The position numbers and the translations under genes are program-made. The notes under the pieces are model-generated. The model made no database searches, was not told the origin of the DNA, and was given only the letters and a program-made list of their open reading frames with translations. A stretch of DNA of 64,000 nucleotides, taken from NCBI GenBank assembly GCA_937980645.1, contig CALJPQ010000022.1, forward strand, positions 1 through 64,000, in the 5' to 3' direction. This document shows, in pieces, positions 52,561 through 61,626 of this stretch. Position 1 is the stretch's first letter. Each line of letters begins with the position of its first letter. This DNA is from an uncultured Saprospiraceae bacterium (GTDB taxonomy: Bacteria; Bacteroidota; Bacteroidia; Chitinophagales; Saprospiraceae).

Positions 52561-53952
52561 ATGTACGCCATTGTTGACGTAGAGACCACCGGCGGCTCGG
52601 CCCGCTACGAGCGTGTCATTGAGGTTGCCATTGTGCTGCACGATGGGCAGCAAGTAGTGGACACGTTCTCGACGTTGCTCTACCCGGAGCGCAGCATCCC
52701 GTGGAATATCACCCGCATCACAGGCATTAACGACGAGATGGTGGCCGATGCTCCGCGCTTCTTCGAGGTGGCCCGCCGCATTGTGGAAATGACACGCGAG
52801 GCCGTCTTTGTGGCGCACAATGTGTCGTTCGATTACGGCTTTCTTCGAGAGGAGTTTGCACGTTTAGGCTACACGTTCTCCTGTCGGCAGCGGCTGTGTA
52901 CGGTGCGCCTGGCGCGCAAGGTGTTTCCGGGCTTGCCCAGCTACAGTTTGGACAATTTGCGCGCACACTTTGGCATTAGTTCGGAGCGCGCACACCGGGC
53001 CCTGGACGACGCACTGGCCACCGCCCAACTGCTCGAGCACATTCTGGCGGCCCAAAATGGCCAGCAGAGCATCCGGACGCTTATCCAGCACGGAGTACAG
53101 GCATCGCGGCTGCCCCAAGGCATGACGTTGGAGCGCCTGAATGAAGCCCCTGAAGCCTGTGGCGTCTATTACCTCCACGACGCGCGCGGAGAGGTGGTGT
53201 ACGTGGGCAAAAGCATTGACATCCGTAAGCGTCTGTTCGAGCATTTTGCCGACACCTCGCCCAAAGGCGAAAAGCTGCGCGCTGGTGTGGCCGATTTCAG
53301 CTACGAGGTTACGGGCAGCGAGTTAGTTGCTCTGCTGCTGGAAAGTGCCGAGATTAAACGCTTGCAGCCACGCATCAACCGGGCGTTGCGCGTACGCGAG
53401 TTTAGCGCTGCCATTTATGCCTACACCGACGAGCGCGGGTATCGCCGCTTAGTGGTGGGCCGCCTGCAGCAGTCGCTGCGTGCACCGCTGGAGCGGGTCG
53501 CTGAGCTGCCGCGTCTGTCGAATGCGCGCAGCTGGCTGGAAAGCACGGCGCGACGCTTTGAGTTGTGCTATAAGCTCTGCCATTTGGAAGATACCACCGG
53601 TGCTTGCTTTCATTACGGCCTGCACCGCTGTTTGGGCGCATGCGTAGGGACAGAGGCACCGGATGCTTACAACGAGCGGGCAGAGCAAGCCATTGTGGCG
53701 CTTTCGCGCGGGCTATCGGGTAGTTTTGCCATCATTGAACCGGGGCGCTCGCCCAACGAGCAAGCGGTAGTGATAGTATGGGAGGGCGCTTTTGCAGGGT
53801 ACACCTATTGTTCTATGCACGAAACCCTTTCGCTCCACGAGGTGCTGGGTGCAGTGCATGTGCCTTTTCAGGACCCGGATGCCGCGCGTATCATTCGAGG
53901 GTATTTGGAGCAGCGCAAGGGTACCGCCCGCGTGCTATCTATCGAGCAGTAG
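52561..53952 (+). CDS. DnaQ-type 3'-5' exonuclease fused to GIY-YIG (UvrC/Cho-like) nuclease
   Basis: The 463-residue protein has two nuclease units. Residues of about 1-165 form a DEDDh exonuclease: MYAIVDVETTGG (Exo I Asp and Glu), VAHNVSFDYGFLREEF (Exo II), and HRALDDALATAQLLEH (Exo III). Residues of about 195-290 form a GIY-YIG domain (GVYYLHDARGEVVYVGKSID, where GVY replaces GIY) followed by UvrC-like sequence (SELVALLLESAEIKRLQPR). A short Cys block, CYKLCHLEDTTGACFHYGLHRCLGAC, resembles the UvrC Cys region. The family is known in Bacteroidota and some other bacteria, probably for DNA repair. The ATG at 52561 is chosen over a TTG inside the -7 element. Confidence 0.9.
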   Translation: MYAIVDVETTGGSARYERVIEVAIVLHDGQQVVDTFSTLLYPERSIPWNITRITGINDEMVADAPRFFEVARRIVEMTREAVFVAHNVSFDYGFLREEFARLGYTFSCRQRLCTVRLARKVFPGLPSYSLDNLRAHFGISSERAHRALDDALATAQLLEHILAAQNGQQSIRTLIQHGVQASRLPQGMTLERLNEAPEACGVYYLHDARGEVVYVGKSIDIRKRLFEHFADTSPKGEKLRAGVADFSYEVTGSELVALLLESAEIKRLQPRINRALRVREFSAAIYAYTDERGYRRLVVGRLQQSLRAPLERVAELPRLSNARSWLESTARRFELCYKLCHLEDTTGACFHYGLHRCLGACVGTEAPDAYNERAEQAIVALSRGLSGSFAIIEPGRSPNEQAVVIVWEGAFAGYTYCSMHETLSLHEVLGAVHVPFQDPDAARIIRGYLEQRKGTARVLSIEQ

Positions 53953-54613
53953 CAGCTGCCATGACGGGCGGACATTTGGCCGTTCCGTAGCTGCAGAACA
54001 CGCAACAATCGCCCGGAAGAGGTTTCAGCAGGGTATGGCAGCCCTGGCATTCGTAGAAAAACAGGCAGGCATCAGTGGGCATCGTCTCCGTTTTTTGATG
54101 CCCGCATTTGGGGCAGGTCAGGGTAGAGGTGTATTCTCGTGCCGCGTCGGTAGGCGCGCAGCAGGAGGCTACAGCATCGGCAGCCGCTTTTGTGTTTACT
54201 GCGGTCTCGGCTTCGCAGGCCTCGCAGGTGCAAAGGGCGGTGCGGCGGCTGTAGGAGTGGTTCCACAGCGTTGCACCTAACAGGCCAAACATGCCCGCAT
54301 AAAGGAAATACGTCCAGTACTCGCTTTCATCCAGGTGATAGCCGTACAGGATGAGCAGGCCGCTAACGATGGCTAGGGCCAACGGATAAGCAAAGCGATG
54401 GTGGCGATAGGCCATGGCCAGACCACCAATGCTTAGGGCGACCATACCCTGGAAGATCCACATCGTCCAGCTGCCAAAGAGTTCGAAGCTGCCCAAACCG
54501 AGCGCCGAGGCTATCACAGTAAAAAGTGGAAAGCAGCACGGAGACAGCAATGCAGTCAGAAAAAGGCCTGCTGTACCCCATTTATCCAGCGAGAAAAAAC
54601 GTTTCCTATTCAC
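53939..54613 (-). CDS. MerC-like membrane protein fused to a GDCCVxC metal-binding domain
   Basis: The 224-residue protein begins with a four-helix MerC region (TAGLFLTALLSPCCFPLFTV, with the Cys 26-Cys 27 pair characteristic of mercury transporters of this group). A Cys-rich hinge (CTCEACEAE, SCCAPTD) follows. The C-terminal part has CPKCGHQKTETMPTDACLFF, YECQGCHTLLKPLPGDCCVF and CSYGTAKCPPV, the GDCCVxC domain, which occurs in some family members as a selenoprotein. It may handle mercury or another soft metal, or a redox metal cofactor. It overlaps the exonuclease gene by 14 bp in convergent orientation and lies 19 bp before fabH on the same strand. Confidence 0.86.
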   Translation of the reverse strand: MNRKRFFSLDKWGTAGLFLTALLSPCCFPLFTVIASALGLGSFELFGSWTMWIFQGMVALSIGGLAMAYRHHRFAYPLALAIVSGLLILYGYHLDESEYWTYFLYAGMFGLLGATLWNHSYSRRTALCTCEACEAETAVNTKAAADAVASCCAPTDAAREYTSTLTCPKCGHQKTETMPTDACLFFYECQGCHTLLKPLPGDCCVFCSYGTAKCPPVMAAATAR

Positions 54614-54632
54614 TGCTACTTTTTATCTTTTT

Positions 54633-55625
54633 TTAGTACGCCCACTTCAGATAGATAGAACCCCAAGTGAAACCTCCGCCAAAGGCAGTTAGGATAAGGT
54701 TATCGCCTTTTTTGAGGCGATCTTCGTATTCCCACAAGCACAGCGGGATGGTGGCGGCGGTGGTGTTGCCATACTTGTGGATGTTGACCATGACTTTTTC
54801 CATCGGTACGCCTAAATGTTCGGCTACGGAGGTGATGATGCGCATATTAGCCTGGTGGGGGACGACCCAGTCCACTTCGTCCACCGTTTTGTGGTTGCGG
54901 CGGAGCACTTCCTGAGCGGTGCTGACCATGCCTTCGACGGCAAATTTGAACACACGCTTGCCCTCTTGATAGACGTAGTGCTCGCGGCGATCAACGGTCT
55001 CATGTGAGGGTGGGCGCAGCGAACCACCTGATTTCATGTGCAGGAATTCGCGCCCGGCGCCATCGCCGCGCAAGACGAAATCCTGGATACCGGTGCCATC
55101 GCGACGGCCCTCCAGAAGTACAGCGCCAGCGCCGTCGCCAAAAAGGACGCAGGTGTTGCGGTCGGTGTAATCGGTGATGGAAGACATCATATCAGCACCC
55201 ACGACGACCACCTTCTCGTAGGCTCCAGCGACGATAAACTGGGCGCCAGTGGCAAGGGCATAGAGGAAGCCCGAACAGGCCGCATTGATATCAAAGCCGA
55301 AGGCATTTTTAGCGCCGATTTTATCGCATACCGTGTTGGCTGTGTCGGGAAAAACCATGTCTGCCGTAACGGTGGCAACGATGAGCAGGTCAATTTCGCC
55401 GGGTAAGAGGCCGGTTTTGAGCATGAGGCCGCGCACGGCTTCGGCGGCCATGTCGCTGGTGGCCCAGCCAGGGGTGCGCAGAATGCGGCGCTCTTTGATG
55501 CCGGTGCGTGTGGTGATCCACTCGTCGGAGGTGTCCACCATTTTTTCTAAGTCGGCGTTGGTCAGCCGATCTTCGGGCACCCAGCCGTTGACGCCCGTGA
55601 TGGCAGCTCGCAATTTGTTTGGCAT
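54633..55625 (-). CDS. fabH: Beta-ketoacyl-ACP synthase III
   Basis: FabH starts fatty-acid synthesis by condensing acyl-CoA with malonyl-ACP. The 330-residue thiolase-fold protein has catalytic Cys 117 in FDINAACSGFLYALATGAQF, His in WVVPHQANMRIITSVAEHLG, and Asn in KYGNTTAATIPLCLWEYEDR. The N-terminus RAAITGVNGWVPEDRLTN and VDTSDEWITTRTGIKERRIL are standard. A TACCTTTG element (complement of 55650-55657) lies upstream of the start and suggests its own promoter. It is divergent from the UbiA-like prenyltransferase. Confidence 0.97.
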   Translation of the reverse strand: MPNKLRAAITGVNGWVPEDRLTNADLEKMVDTSDEWITTRTGIKERRILRTPGWATSDMAAEAVRGLMLKTGLLPGEIDLLIVATVTADMVFPDTANTVCDKIGAKNAFGFDINAACSGFLYALATGAQFIVAGAYEKVVVVGADMMSSITDYTDRNTCVLFGDGAGAVLLEGRRDGTGIQDFVLRGDGAGREFLHMKSGGSLRPPSHETVDRREHYVYQEGKRVFKFAVEGMVSTAQEVLRRNHKTVDEVDWVVPHQANMRIITSVAEHLGVPMEKVMVNIHKYGNTTAATIPLCLWEYEDRLKKGDNLILTAFGGGFTWGSIYLKWAY

Positions 55626-55709
55626 ATTAAGTCCGTGTTAAAATCGGAGCAAAGGTATTGGCAAAAGTTGGCAGCCTATGGGCTCAGGCGGGTGTATTTT
55701 TGCAGGCAA

Positions 55710-56576
55710 ATGAAGCATTATTTATCGCTAATTAAATTTAGCCACACGCTTTTTGCCCTGCCGTTTGCGCTGGTGGGCTTTTTCGTCGGCGTCGCCGAGC
55801 ATGGGCAGGGCCTCAGCTGGCGGCTGCTGTTGTTGGTGGTGCTGTGCATGGTCTTTGCGCGCAGTGCGGCAATGGCGTTCAACCGCTGGCTGGACCGGGA
55901 CGTGGACGCGCTCAATCCGCGCACGCAAATGCGTGAGATTCCGGCGGGTGTCATTTCGCCTCAGGCGGCGTTGCGCTTTGTGGTGCTGGCGTGTGCGCTG
56001 TTTATTGCGACGACCTATTTCATCAATCCGCTGTGTTTTTATCTGTCGCCGGTGGCGTTGGCGGTTGTGCTGGGTTACAGTTACACCAAGCGCTTTACCT
56101 GGCTGTGCCACCTCATTCTGGGCTTAGGGTTGGCGCTGGCGCCGGTCGGCGCTTACATCGCAGCTACGGGTTGCTTTGGGTGGATATCCATTTTTTATGG
56201 CTTTGCCGTTTTGCTCTGGACGGCGGGCTTCGACATCATCTACGCGCTGCAAGACGAAGAGTTCGACCGAGAAAACCGCCTGTTTTCCATACCGGCTCGC
56301 GTAGGCAAGGCGCGCGCGCTGCACATTTCAGAGTGGCTTCATTTAGGGACGGCGGCTTTCATGGTTATGGCGGGCGGTCTCTTGCATAGCCGCTTGCCTG
56401 AGGCCAGCTGGCTGGCGTGGTTGGGTACCGCCATTTTCCTGGTCATGCTCGTTTACCAGCATCGGTTGGTGAAGCCCGACGACCTCAGTCGAGTTAATAT
56501 GGCTTTTTTCACTACAAATGGTGTGGCCAGCGTCCTCTTTGGTCTGCTGACCATACTTGACCTGATGGTCTTTTAG
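55710..56576 (+). CDS. UbiA-family prenyltransferase, probably MqnP of the futalosine menaquinone pathway
   Basis: This integral membrane enzyme attaches a polyprenyl chain to an aromatic ring, here most likely a menaquinone precursor. The 288-residue protein has seven to eight hydrophobic helices and the two Asp-rich motifs: FNRWLDRDVDALNPRTQMRE (N-D-x-x-D type) and DIIYALQDEEFDRENRLFSI. It starts HYLSLIKFSHTLFALPFALV. The closest pattern I recall is MqnP of Bacteroidota, although UbiA itself is hard to exclude without neighbours. The ATG at 55710 lies 8 bp after TATTTTTG (55695-55702), with TTG at 55668-55670 (24-bp spacer), a weak promoter match. Confidence 0.88.
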   Translation: MKHYLSLIKFSHTLFALPFALVGFFVGVAEHGQGLSWRLLLLVVLCMVFARSAAMAFNRWLDRDVDALNPRTQMREIPAGVISPQAALRFVVLACALFIATTYFINPLCFYLSPVALAVVLGYSYTKRFTWLCHLILGLGLALAPVGAYIAATGCFGWISIFYGFAVLLWTAGFDIIYALQDEEFDRENRLFSIPARVGKARALHISEWLHLGTAAFMVMAGGLLHSRLPEASWLAWLGTAIFLVMLVYQHRLVKPDDLSRVNMAFFTTNGVASVLFGLLTILDLMVF

Positions 56577-56757
56577 ACCGCAACAATTCAGGGTGAGTGC
56601 ATTTTTCACACATCCGGTGCAGCTTTGCACGCCAAGGCACTACAAAAGGGCGGAAAGTGTGCGCACGAGCCAGTATCTTTATTCAATGCCGCTTCCTCAC
56701 TGGTTCGGCTGATCCGCAGGCGCCTTTATGAACGTTGGCCACACCCCCTCGCTCATC

Positions 56758-57762
56758 ATGAAAAAAGTCCCTTTTTCGTTCCGCTCTCCGCACGACCGCT
56801 ATCTTAAGCGCGTGCTCAGGTACCTGCGCATCGTCCGCGAGACGCTGAAGGCCTTCCTGCCCGCCGAACAATTCACCTTGCTCAATTTAGACACTCTGCG
56901 GCTATCGTCCGATAGTTTCGTGGGCGCCGATCAGCGAGAAGTGTTCTCCGATCTGGTCTATACTTGCGAAACCGTCAATGGCGAGGCCGTGCGCATCTGT
57001 CTGCTGTTCGAACATAAAAGCAGCTTGCCGGGGCGCCATATTTATGTGCAGATGATCAACTACCTGCGCGGCATCCAGGAGGAAGACATCCGACAGGGAC
57101 GAGAGTACTTCACCCTGACCATTCCAATACTGATTTATCACGGAGAGTCGCCCCTGGGCCTCGGCCCCTTGCGCGAGCAATATGGCCCTGTTTCGCCGTT
57201 GCTGGCGGGCTATATCCCGCACTTCGACATCGTTTGCATAGACGTGCAGGCTCTATCGGACGAGGCCATTGAGCATATGTGCGAAGGGCTCTTGCTGCGA
57301 TACGTTTTGCTGGTGCTCAAGCACATCCGCGATGCGGAATACTTGCGCGTACATTTCCGTCAGGTGCTTATTTTTGTGTCTGAAAACGAGAGCCTGGAGG
57401 TATCGCTGGATTTGTTCGAGGCGACGTTTATCTATATCCAACAAGCATCCACCCTTCAAAAAGAAGAGATTATGGACCTGATACAAACATTGCCGCCGGC
57501 CTATGAGCAGCGCGCAAAAAGCGCTTACGAGGAAATTTTGGAAGAAGGTTTCGAGAAAGGCCTTGAAAAGGGCCGTAAAGAAGGTCGCGAGGAAGGTCGT
57601 AAGGAAGGTCGCGAGGAAGGCCTCATAGAAGGTATCGGAATAGGTTTGGAAAGAGCACTACGCGCCTTTATGAAGAAAAATTTGGATTGGAGCGATGCGG
57701 CCATAGCAGACGCCTTTGAGGTCTCTGTAGAGATTGTGCAGAGAGTACGGCGTTCGCTCTGA
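56758..57762 (+). CDS. Rpn-family PD-(D/E)XK nuclease/transposase-like protein with Gly-Glu-Arg repeats
   Basis: The 334-residue protein is of the Rpn/'PD-(D/E)XK nuclease family transposase' group, linked to recombination. The nuclease core is visible as REVFSDLVYTCETV, then RICLLFEHKSSLPGRHIYVQ (catalytic Glu and Lys), and a helical LIYHGESPLGLGPLREQYG segment. The C-terminus has a run of Glu/Gly/Arg/Lys units (EGFEKGLEKGRKEGREEG), coded by near-perfect 12-bp repeats around 57570-57625, then a small helical domain (DWSDAAIADAFEVSVEIVQR). No transposon ends are visible around it. ATG 56758 is used; ATG 56728 adds ten residues. Confidence 0.82.
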   Translation: MKKVPFSFRSPHDRYLKRVLRYLRIVRETLKAFLPAEQFTLLNLDTLRLSSDSFVGADQREVFSDLVYTCETVNGEAVRICLLFEHKSSLPGRHIYVQMINYLRGIQEEDIRQGREYFTLTIPILIYHGESPLGLGPLREQYGPVSPLLAGYIPHFDIVCIDVQALSDEAIEHMCEGLLLRYVLLVLKHIRDAEYLRVHFRQVLIFVSENESLEVSLDLFEATFIYIQQASTLQKEEIMDLIQTLPPAYEQRAKSAYEEILEEGFEKGLEKGRKEGREEGRKEGREEGLIEGIGIGLERALRAFMKKNLDWSDAAIADAFEVSVEIVQRVRRSL

Positions 57763-57800
57763 TGGTGTACGATATGGGGCAGGTAATAGTTTTATCGCGC

Positions 57801-58526
57801 TTAGAATAGCGCAAATAGGTCGCTGACGGCTGGAATGCGCGAGGTGATGAAGCCTTCGGCGTAGCGCACTTGGGCTGACCGCCCGAAGATGCGCGCTTTG
57901 GCCTCCATGAAGTCGAGAAAGTCCTTACTTGAGATAGGCGTTCGAGGCCCTTCGTCAGGAGCATCGGAGTTGTAGAACTGCGAGCGGAAGGCCAGGATGG
58001 CTTGCATCTTGCGCTCGAAGTAGGGGGTGATATCCACGATGAAGTGCGGCGTTAGGTGGCGGTCCTGGATGTAGTGGAATACAGATTGAGGGCGCCAGGG
58101 TTGTTGCGGGGTGCCGTAGTCGTCGCAGGTTTCGATTTTGAGGAGGCCGGCGTAAAAGCAGGCGTCGGCGGCTAATCGGGCGGCTTTGCCGTGGTCGGGG
58201 TGTCGGTCGCTGGGAGCGTTGCACAGTACGATGCGCGGTCGGTGTTGTCGGATGACGCGGATGATGGCCAGCAGGCTTTCGCGCGAATACTCGAAGAAGC
58301 CGTCGGGCAGGTCGAGTTGAGTTCGGAAAGTCGCTCCCAAGAGTTGAGCTGCCTTTTGGGCTTCCTGGGTACGCAACCCGACGGAGCCGCGTGAGCCTAA
58401 TTCGCCGCGCGTGAGGTCAAGTAAGCCAAAGGTATAGCCCTTGTCGGCCTGGTGCAGTAGTGTTCCGGCGGCGCTCAGTTCTACATCGTCGGGGTGAGCG
58501 CCGATGGCCAGGATGTCAACGGTCAT
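57801..58526 (-). CDS. bshB1: Bacillithiol biosynthesis deacetylase BshB1
   Basis: BshB1 removes the acetyl group from GlcNAc-malate in bacillithiol synthesis, the low-molecular-weight thiol of Bacteroidota and Firmicutes. The 241-residue LmbE-like zinc enzyme begins DILAIGAHPDDVELSAAGTL (zinc His and Asp), then GLLDLTRGELGSRGSVGLRT, LDLPDGFFEYSRESL, and CNAPSDRHPDHGKAARLAA with the second zinc-His block. RSQFYNSDAP and the FGRSAQVRYAEGFITSR end match the BshB1 subgroup. The bshA and bshC genes are elsewhere. It is divergent from the coiled-coil protein at 58559. Confidence 0.94.
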   Translation of the reverse strand: MTVDILAIGAHPDDVELSAAGTLLHQADKGYTFGLLDLTRGELGSRGSVGLRTQEAQKAAQLLGATFRTQLDLPDGFFEYSRESLLAIIRVIRQHRPRIVLCNAPSDRHPDHGKAARLAADACFYAGLLKIETCDDYGTPQQPWRPQSVFHYIQDRHLTPHFIVDITPYFERKMQAILAFRSQFYNSDAPDEGPRTPISSKDFLDFMEAKARIFGRSAQVRYAEGFITSRIPAVSDLFALF

Positions 58527-58558
58527 GAGTACTTTTGTTCTGGAAAACAGACACTGCT

Positions 58559-59068
58559 ATGGAGATGAATTCAGACCTCGCAGCCCAGCTGGAGGAGATG
58601 AAAAAGAGCCTATCGGCTCTGGAACAATCGGAGCAAAGATGCAGAGAACAGTTGGAAACGCTCAGGCAGCGCTACGCCGACGACCTGTTTGCTGAGCGGC
58701 AGTTGGTGCGCCAGTTGCGCGAAGACCGCCATCGCATTCAGCAGGACTACGAGCGACTGCGTGTGCAAAAGGGCGGTTTTGGCCTCAAAATGCTGCTGCT
58801 GTCCGGCTTTTCAGGCTTCATGAGTGCGCTGCTGTTGTGTGCCATCTACGTGTGGTTTTTAAAACCTGCGCCCGATTATATTGCCGAAATGACCCGTTTT
58901 CGGGCGGCGCATCAGCTTAATCTGGAACGTGCCTTGAGCGAGCGGCGCTTTGAGGAGGTAGAGCAAGCGTTGGCGCGCAGCGAGCATTTGCCCGAAAACC
59001 AGGCCATACGCCCCGGGCTGGAGTTAGCGCGCAAGCTGGTAGCCGCTGCCCGCCAGGGGTGTCAATGA
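58559..59068 (+). CDS. Coiled-coil protein with one transmembrane helix, function unknown
   Basis: The 169-residue product has an N-terminal coiled coil (about residues 5-75: QLEEMKKSLSALEQSEQRCR and QLVRQLREDRHRIQQDYERL), one transmembrane helix (MLLLSGFSGFMSALLLCAIY), and a short helical C-terminal region (RALSERRFEEVEQALARSEH). The N-terminal part lies in the cytoplasm by charge. I do not recognise a family. A TACTTTTG element at 58530-58537 lies 21 bases before the ATG at 58559, which supports that start and not a longer frame at 58535. It converges with the FadN-like gene. Confidence 0.72.
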   Translation: MEMNSDLAAQLEEMKKSLSALEQSEQRCREQLETLRQRYADDLFAERQLVRQLREDRHRIQQDYERLRVQKGGFGLKMLLLSGFSGFMSALLLCAIYVWFLKPAPDYIAEMTRFRAAHQLNLERALSERRFEEVEQALARSEHLPENQAIRPGLELARKLVAAARQGCQ

Positions 59069-59075
59069 GCAGGCT

Positions 59076-61475
59076 TTAGTTGCGCAGCGGCTTGCCGCTT
59101 TCGAGCATGTGCTGGATGCGAGCCAGTGTTTTAGGCTCCCCGCAGAGGCTGAGGAAGGCCTCGCGTTCGAGGTCGAGCAGGTATTGTTCCGAAACGTGTT
59201 GAGGCCCTGTCAGGTCGCCGCCGCAAAGCACCCAGGCGATTTTGCGAGCGATTTTGATGTCGTGCTCGGTAGCGTAGTTGCCCAAGTACAGCGAGTGCGC
59301 GGCGATGTAGAGCGCTCCCAGGCCCGTACGGCCCAGCACGTACACGTCCTTACGCGGGATGGGCCGCACATAGTCGTCGGCCATGGCCAGCACGCGGGCT
59401 TTTGCCTCACCGATATTGCGGGCCGTATTGAGGACGACGTGGTCTTTTTGCGGCAGCAGGTAACCGTAGTTAAAAGCCTGAAACGCCGATGTAGCGACCT
59501 GGCCCGTCGCAATGGTTTTAAACTTTTCTATCAGCGTCGGTATCTGTACATCGCCCTCGCGGCTGTAAGCGTCGGAGGCGCGCACGGCAAACTCCTTCGT
59601 GCCACCGCCGCCAGGCAGCAGACCAACACCTACTTCCACCAGACCTATGTAGCTCTCGGCAGCGGCAGCCACTGCATCGCAGTGCATGGCGAACTCGCAA
59701 CCGCCGCCGAAGACGTAGCCCTGCGTAGCCATCACCACCGGCACGCTGGAATAGCGCAGGCGCATGGAGGTCTGTTGGAAGAAGTTGACAGCCATGTTCA
59801 GTTCGTCCCACTCCTGCTGGTAGGCCATCATGGCAATCATCATTAGGTTGGCGCCCACGGTAAAGTTTTGGGCGTTGTTGCCAATCACCAAGCCACGCCA
59901 GCCCTCTTCTTCAGCGATGCGGATGCTTTCGTTGAGGCCGCGCAGGATGCCTTCGCCAATGGCGTTCATTTTGGAATGAAACTCTAAGCACAGCACCCCG
60001 TCGCCGATGTCATGCAGGGTGCATTCGGCATTGTGGAACACGGGCTTTTGGTTGCGATAGGCATCGAGTACGATGAACGCCTCGCCACCGGGCAGCGGCT
60101 CGTAGGTCTTCGTCTGTGGATGGTAACACAGGCGCTTGCCGCTTTCCATCCGGTAGAACTGCGTGTAGCCAGCTGCCAGCATGTCCTTGACCCAGGGCGC
60201 TATCTTTTCGCCGCGGGCTTCGGCGGCGGCTACCCCTTCGGCTACGCCGACCATGTCCCAGTACTCAAACGGGCCTTTGTCCCAGGCGAAGCCAGCGCGC
60301 AGAGCGTCGTCAATGGCATACAGGGTGTCGCTGATTTCTGGCACCCGATTAGAGGCGTAAGCAAAGAGACTCAGAAAATAGCGCTGAAGCAACTCGGCGC
60401 CCGCATCGTTGGCCTGGAAAATGGCCTTCATGCGGCGCGGCAGCTCGTCTATTTGCTTTAGCGTATCGAGCAGAGGCAGTTTAGCCTTTTGCGAGGGCCC
60501 GTACTCGAGCGTTTGCAGGTTGAGCGCCAGCACCACAGAGCGGCCCTTGTCGTCTTTTTGGTCAGTTTTTTGATAAAAACCTCTGCCCGATTTATCTCCG
60601 AAAAACTTATTGTCAATCAAAAACTGTAGAAACTTTGGCATCTCGAAGGCCTGCACCTGTTCGTCGTTGGGACAATTTTGGCGCAAGCCACCGATGACGT
60701 GCGCTGCGGTGTCCATGCCCACCAGGTCGGCCAGGCGGAAAGTGCCCGTTTTAGGTCGGCCAATAGCCGGGCCGGTGAGTGCGTCCACGGTGCCGATGTC
60801 TAAGCCGAGCTCGTAGGTGAGCTGGAATATCTTAGCCATCGAGAATACACCGATGCGATTGGCGATAAAGGCCGGAGTGTCTTTGCATAGCACCGTTTGC
60901 TTACCCAGAAATACATCGCCAAAGTGCATGAAAAACTCCGTGACGGCCGGGTCGGTATCGGTCGTAGGGATGATTTCCAGGAGCCGCATATAGCGCACCG
61001 GGTTGAAGAAGTGGGTGCCGAGGAAGTGTTTTCTGAAGTCCTCGCTGCGCCCTTCAGTCATCAGGTGGATGGGAATGCCTGAAGTGTTGGAACTGACCAG
61101 GGAGCCGGTCGCGCGGTATTTTTCCACCTTTTCAAAGATCTGGCGCTTAATGTCTAAGCGCTCGACGACGACCTCAATGATCCAGTCGCAATCTTTGATT
61201 CTTGAAAAATCGTCCTCGAAGTTGCCCACCGTAATGCGGCTGGCAAATTTGGGGTCGTAGAACGGGTTCAGTTTGGCTTTGAGCGCGTTTTGCAGCGCTT
61301 GTTGTGCGATGCGGTTGCGCGCTTCAGGTTTTTGGGCGTCGGCTTCCGACAGGTCGGGCGGCAGGATGTCGAGCATTAGAACCTCAAAACCACAGCCAGC
61401 TAAGTGGGCGGCAATACCCGTGCCCATGAGGCCGGAGCCGAGTACGGCGACTTTCTTGATGTGCTTAACGAACAT
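59076..61475 (-). CDS. fadN: 3-hydroxyacyl-CoA dehydrogenase / enoyl-CoA hydratase (FadN-type fused enzyme)
   Basis: This two-step beta-oxidation enzyme of 799 residues has its dehydrogenase first and hydratase last, the reverse of E. coli FadB and like Bacillus FadN. The N-terminus KKVAVLGSGLMGTGIAAHLA is the NAD site, GSLVSSNTSGIPIHLM and HFLGTHFFNPVRYMRLLEII are the catalytic segments, and the 3HCDH C-terminal part contains CKDTPAFIANRIGVF. From about residue 480 onward the enoyl-CoA hydratase domain reads VLCLEFHSKMNAIGEGILRG and VGVGLLPGGGGTKEFAVRAS. The start at 61475 (MFVKHIKKVAVLG) replaces a longer frame that begins at 61643 and would overlap aroQ. Confidence 0.93.
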   Translation of the reverse strand: MFVKHIKKVAVLGSGLMGTGIAAHLAGCGFEVLMLDILPPDLSEADAQKPEARNRIAQQALQNALKAKLNPFYDPKFASRITVGNFEDDFSRIKDCDWIIEVVVERLDIKRQIFEKVEKYRATGSLVSSNTSGIPIHLMTEGRSEDFRKHFLGTHFFNPVRYMRLLEIIPTTDTDPAVTEFFMHFGDVFLGKQTVLCKDTPAFIANRIGVFSMAKIFQLTYELGLDIGTVDALTGPAIGRPKTGTFRLADLVGMDTAAHVIGGLRQNCPNDEQVQAFEMPKFLQFLIDNKFFGDKSGRGFYQKTDQKDDKGRSVVLALNLQTLEYGPSQKAKLPLLDTLKQIDELPRRMKAIFQANDAGAELLQRYFLSLFAYASNRVPEISDTLYAIDDALRAGFAWDKGPFEYWDMVGVAEGVAAAEARGEKIAPWVKDMLAAGYTQFYRMESGKRLCYHPQTKTYEPLPGGEAFIVLDAYRNQKPVFHNAECTLHDIGDGVLCLEFHSKMNAIGEGILRGLNESIRIAEEEGWRGLVIGNNAQNFTVGANLMMIAMMAYQQEWDELNMAVNFFQQTSMRLRYSSVPVVMATQGYVFGGGCEFAMHCDAVAAAAESYIGLVEVGVGLLPGGGGTKEFAVRASDAYSREGDVQIPTLIEKFKTIATGQVATSAFQAFNYGYLLPQKDHVVLNTARNIGEAKARVLAMADDYVRPIPRKDVYVLGRTGLGALYIAAHSLYLGNYATEHDIKIARKIAWVLCGGDLTGPQHVSEQYLLDLEREAFLSLCGEPKTLARIQHMLESGKPLRN

Positions 61476-61626
61476 ACGAGCGGAACGAATTTCTGGACGG
61501 GAGGTGGTGAGCAAACGTGTGTACGAGGGTAGCGAACCTTCGCCGCGCGAAGGTAGGAACATGCATCGAAATGACCTGCGTTGGCCCGAAAACGGTTGAA
61601 AAGATAATAGGCCTCTGGCCGGAAGG

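Noticed and set aside
57560-57640. CRISPR-like array from the 12-bp repeats
   Set aside because: The repeats are contiguous, in frame and have no spacers; they encode a Glu/Gly/Arg protein tail.
56758-57762. Insertion sequence around the Rpn-type transposase-like gene
   Set aside because: No terminal inverted repeats or target duplications are visible in the flanks.
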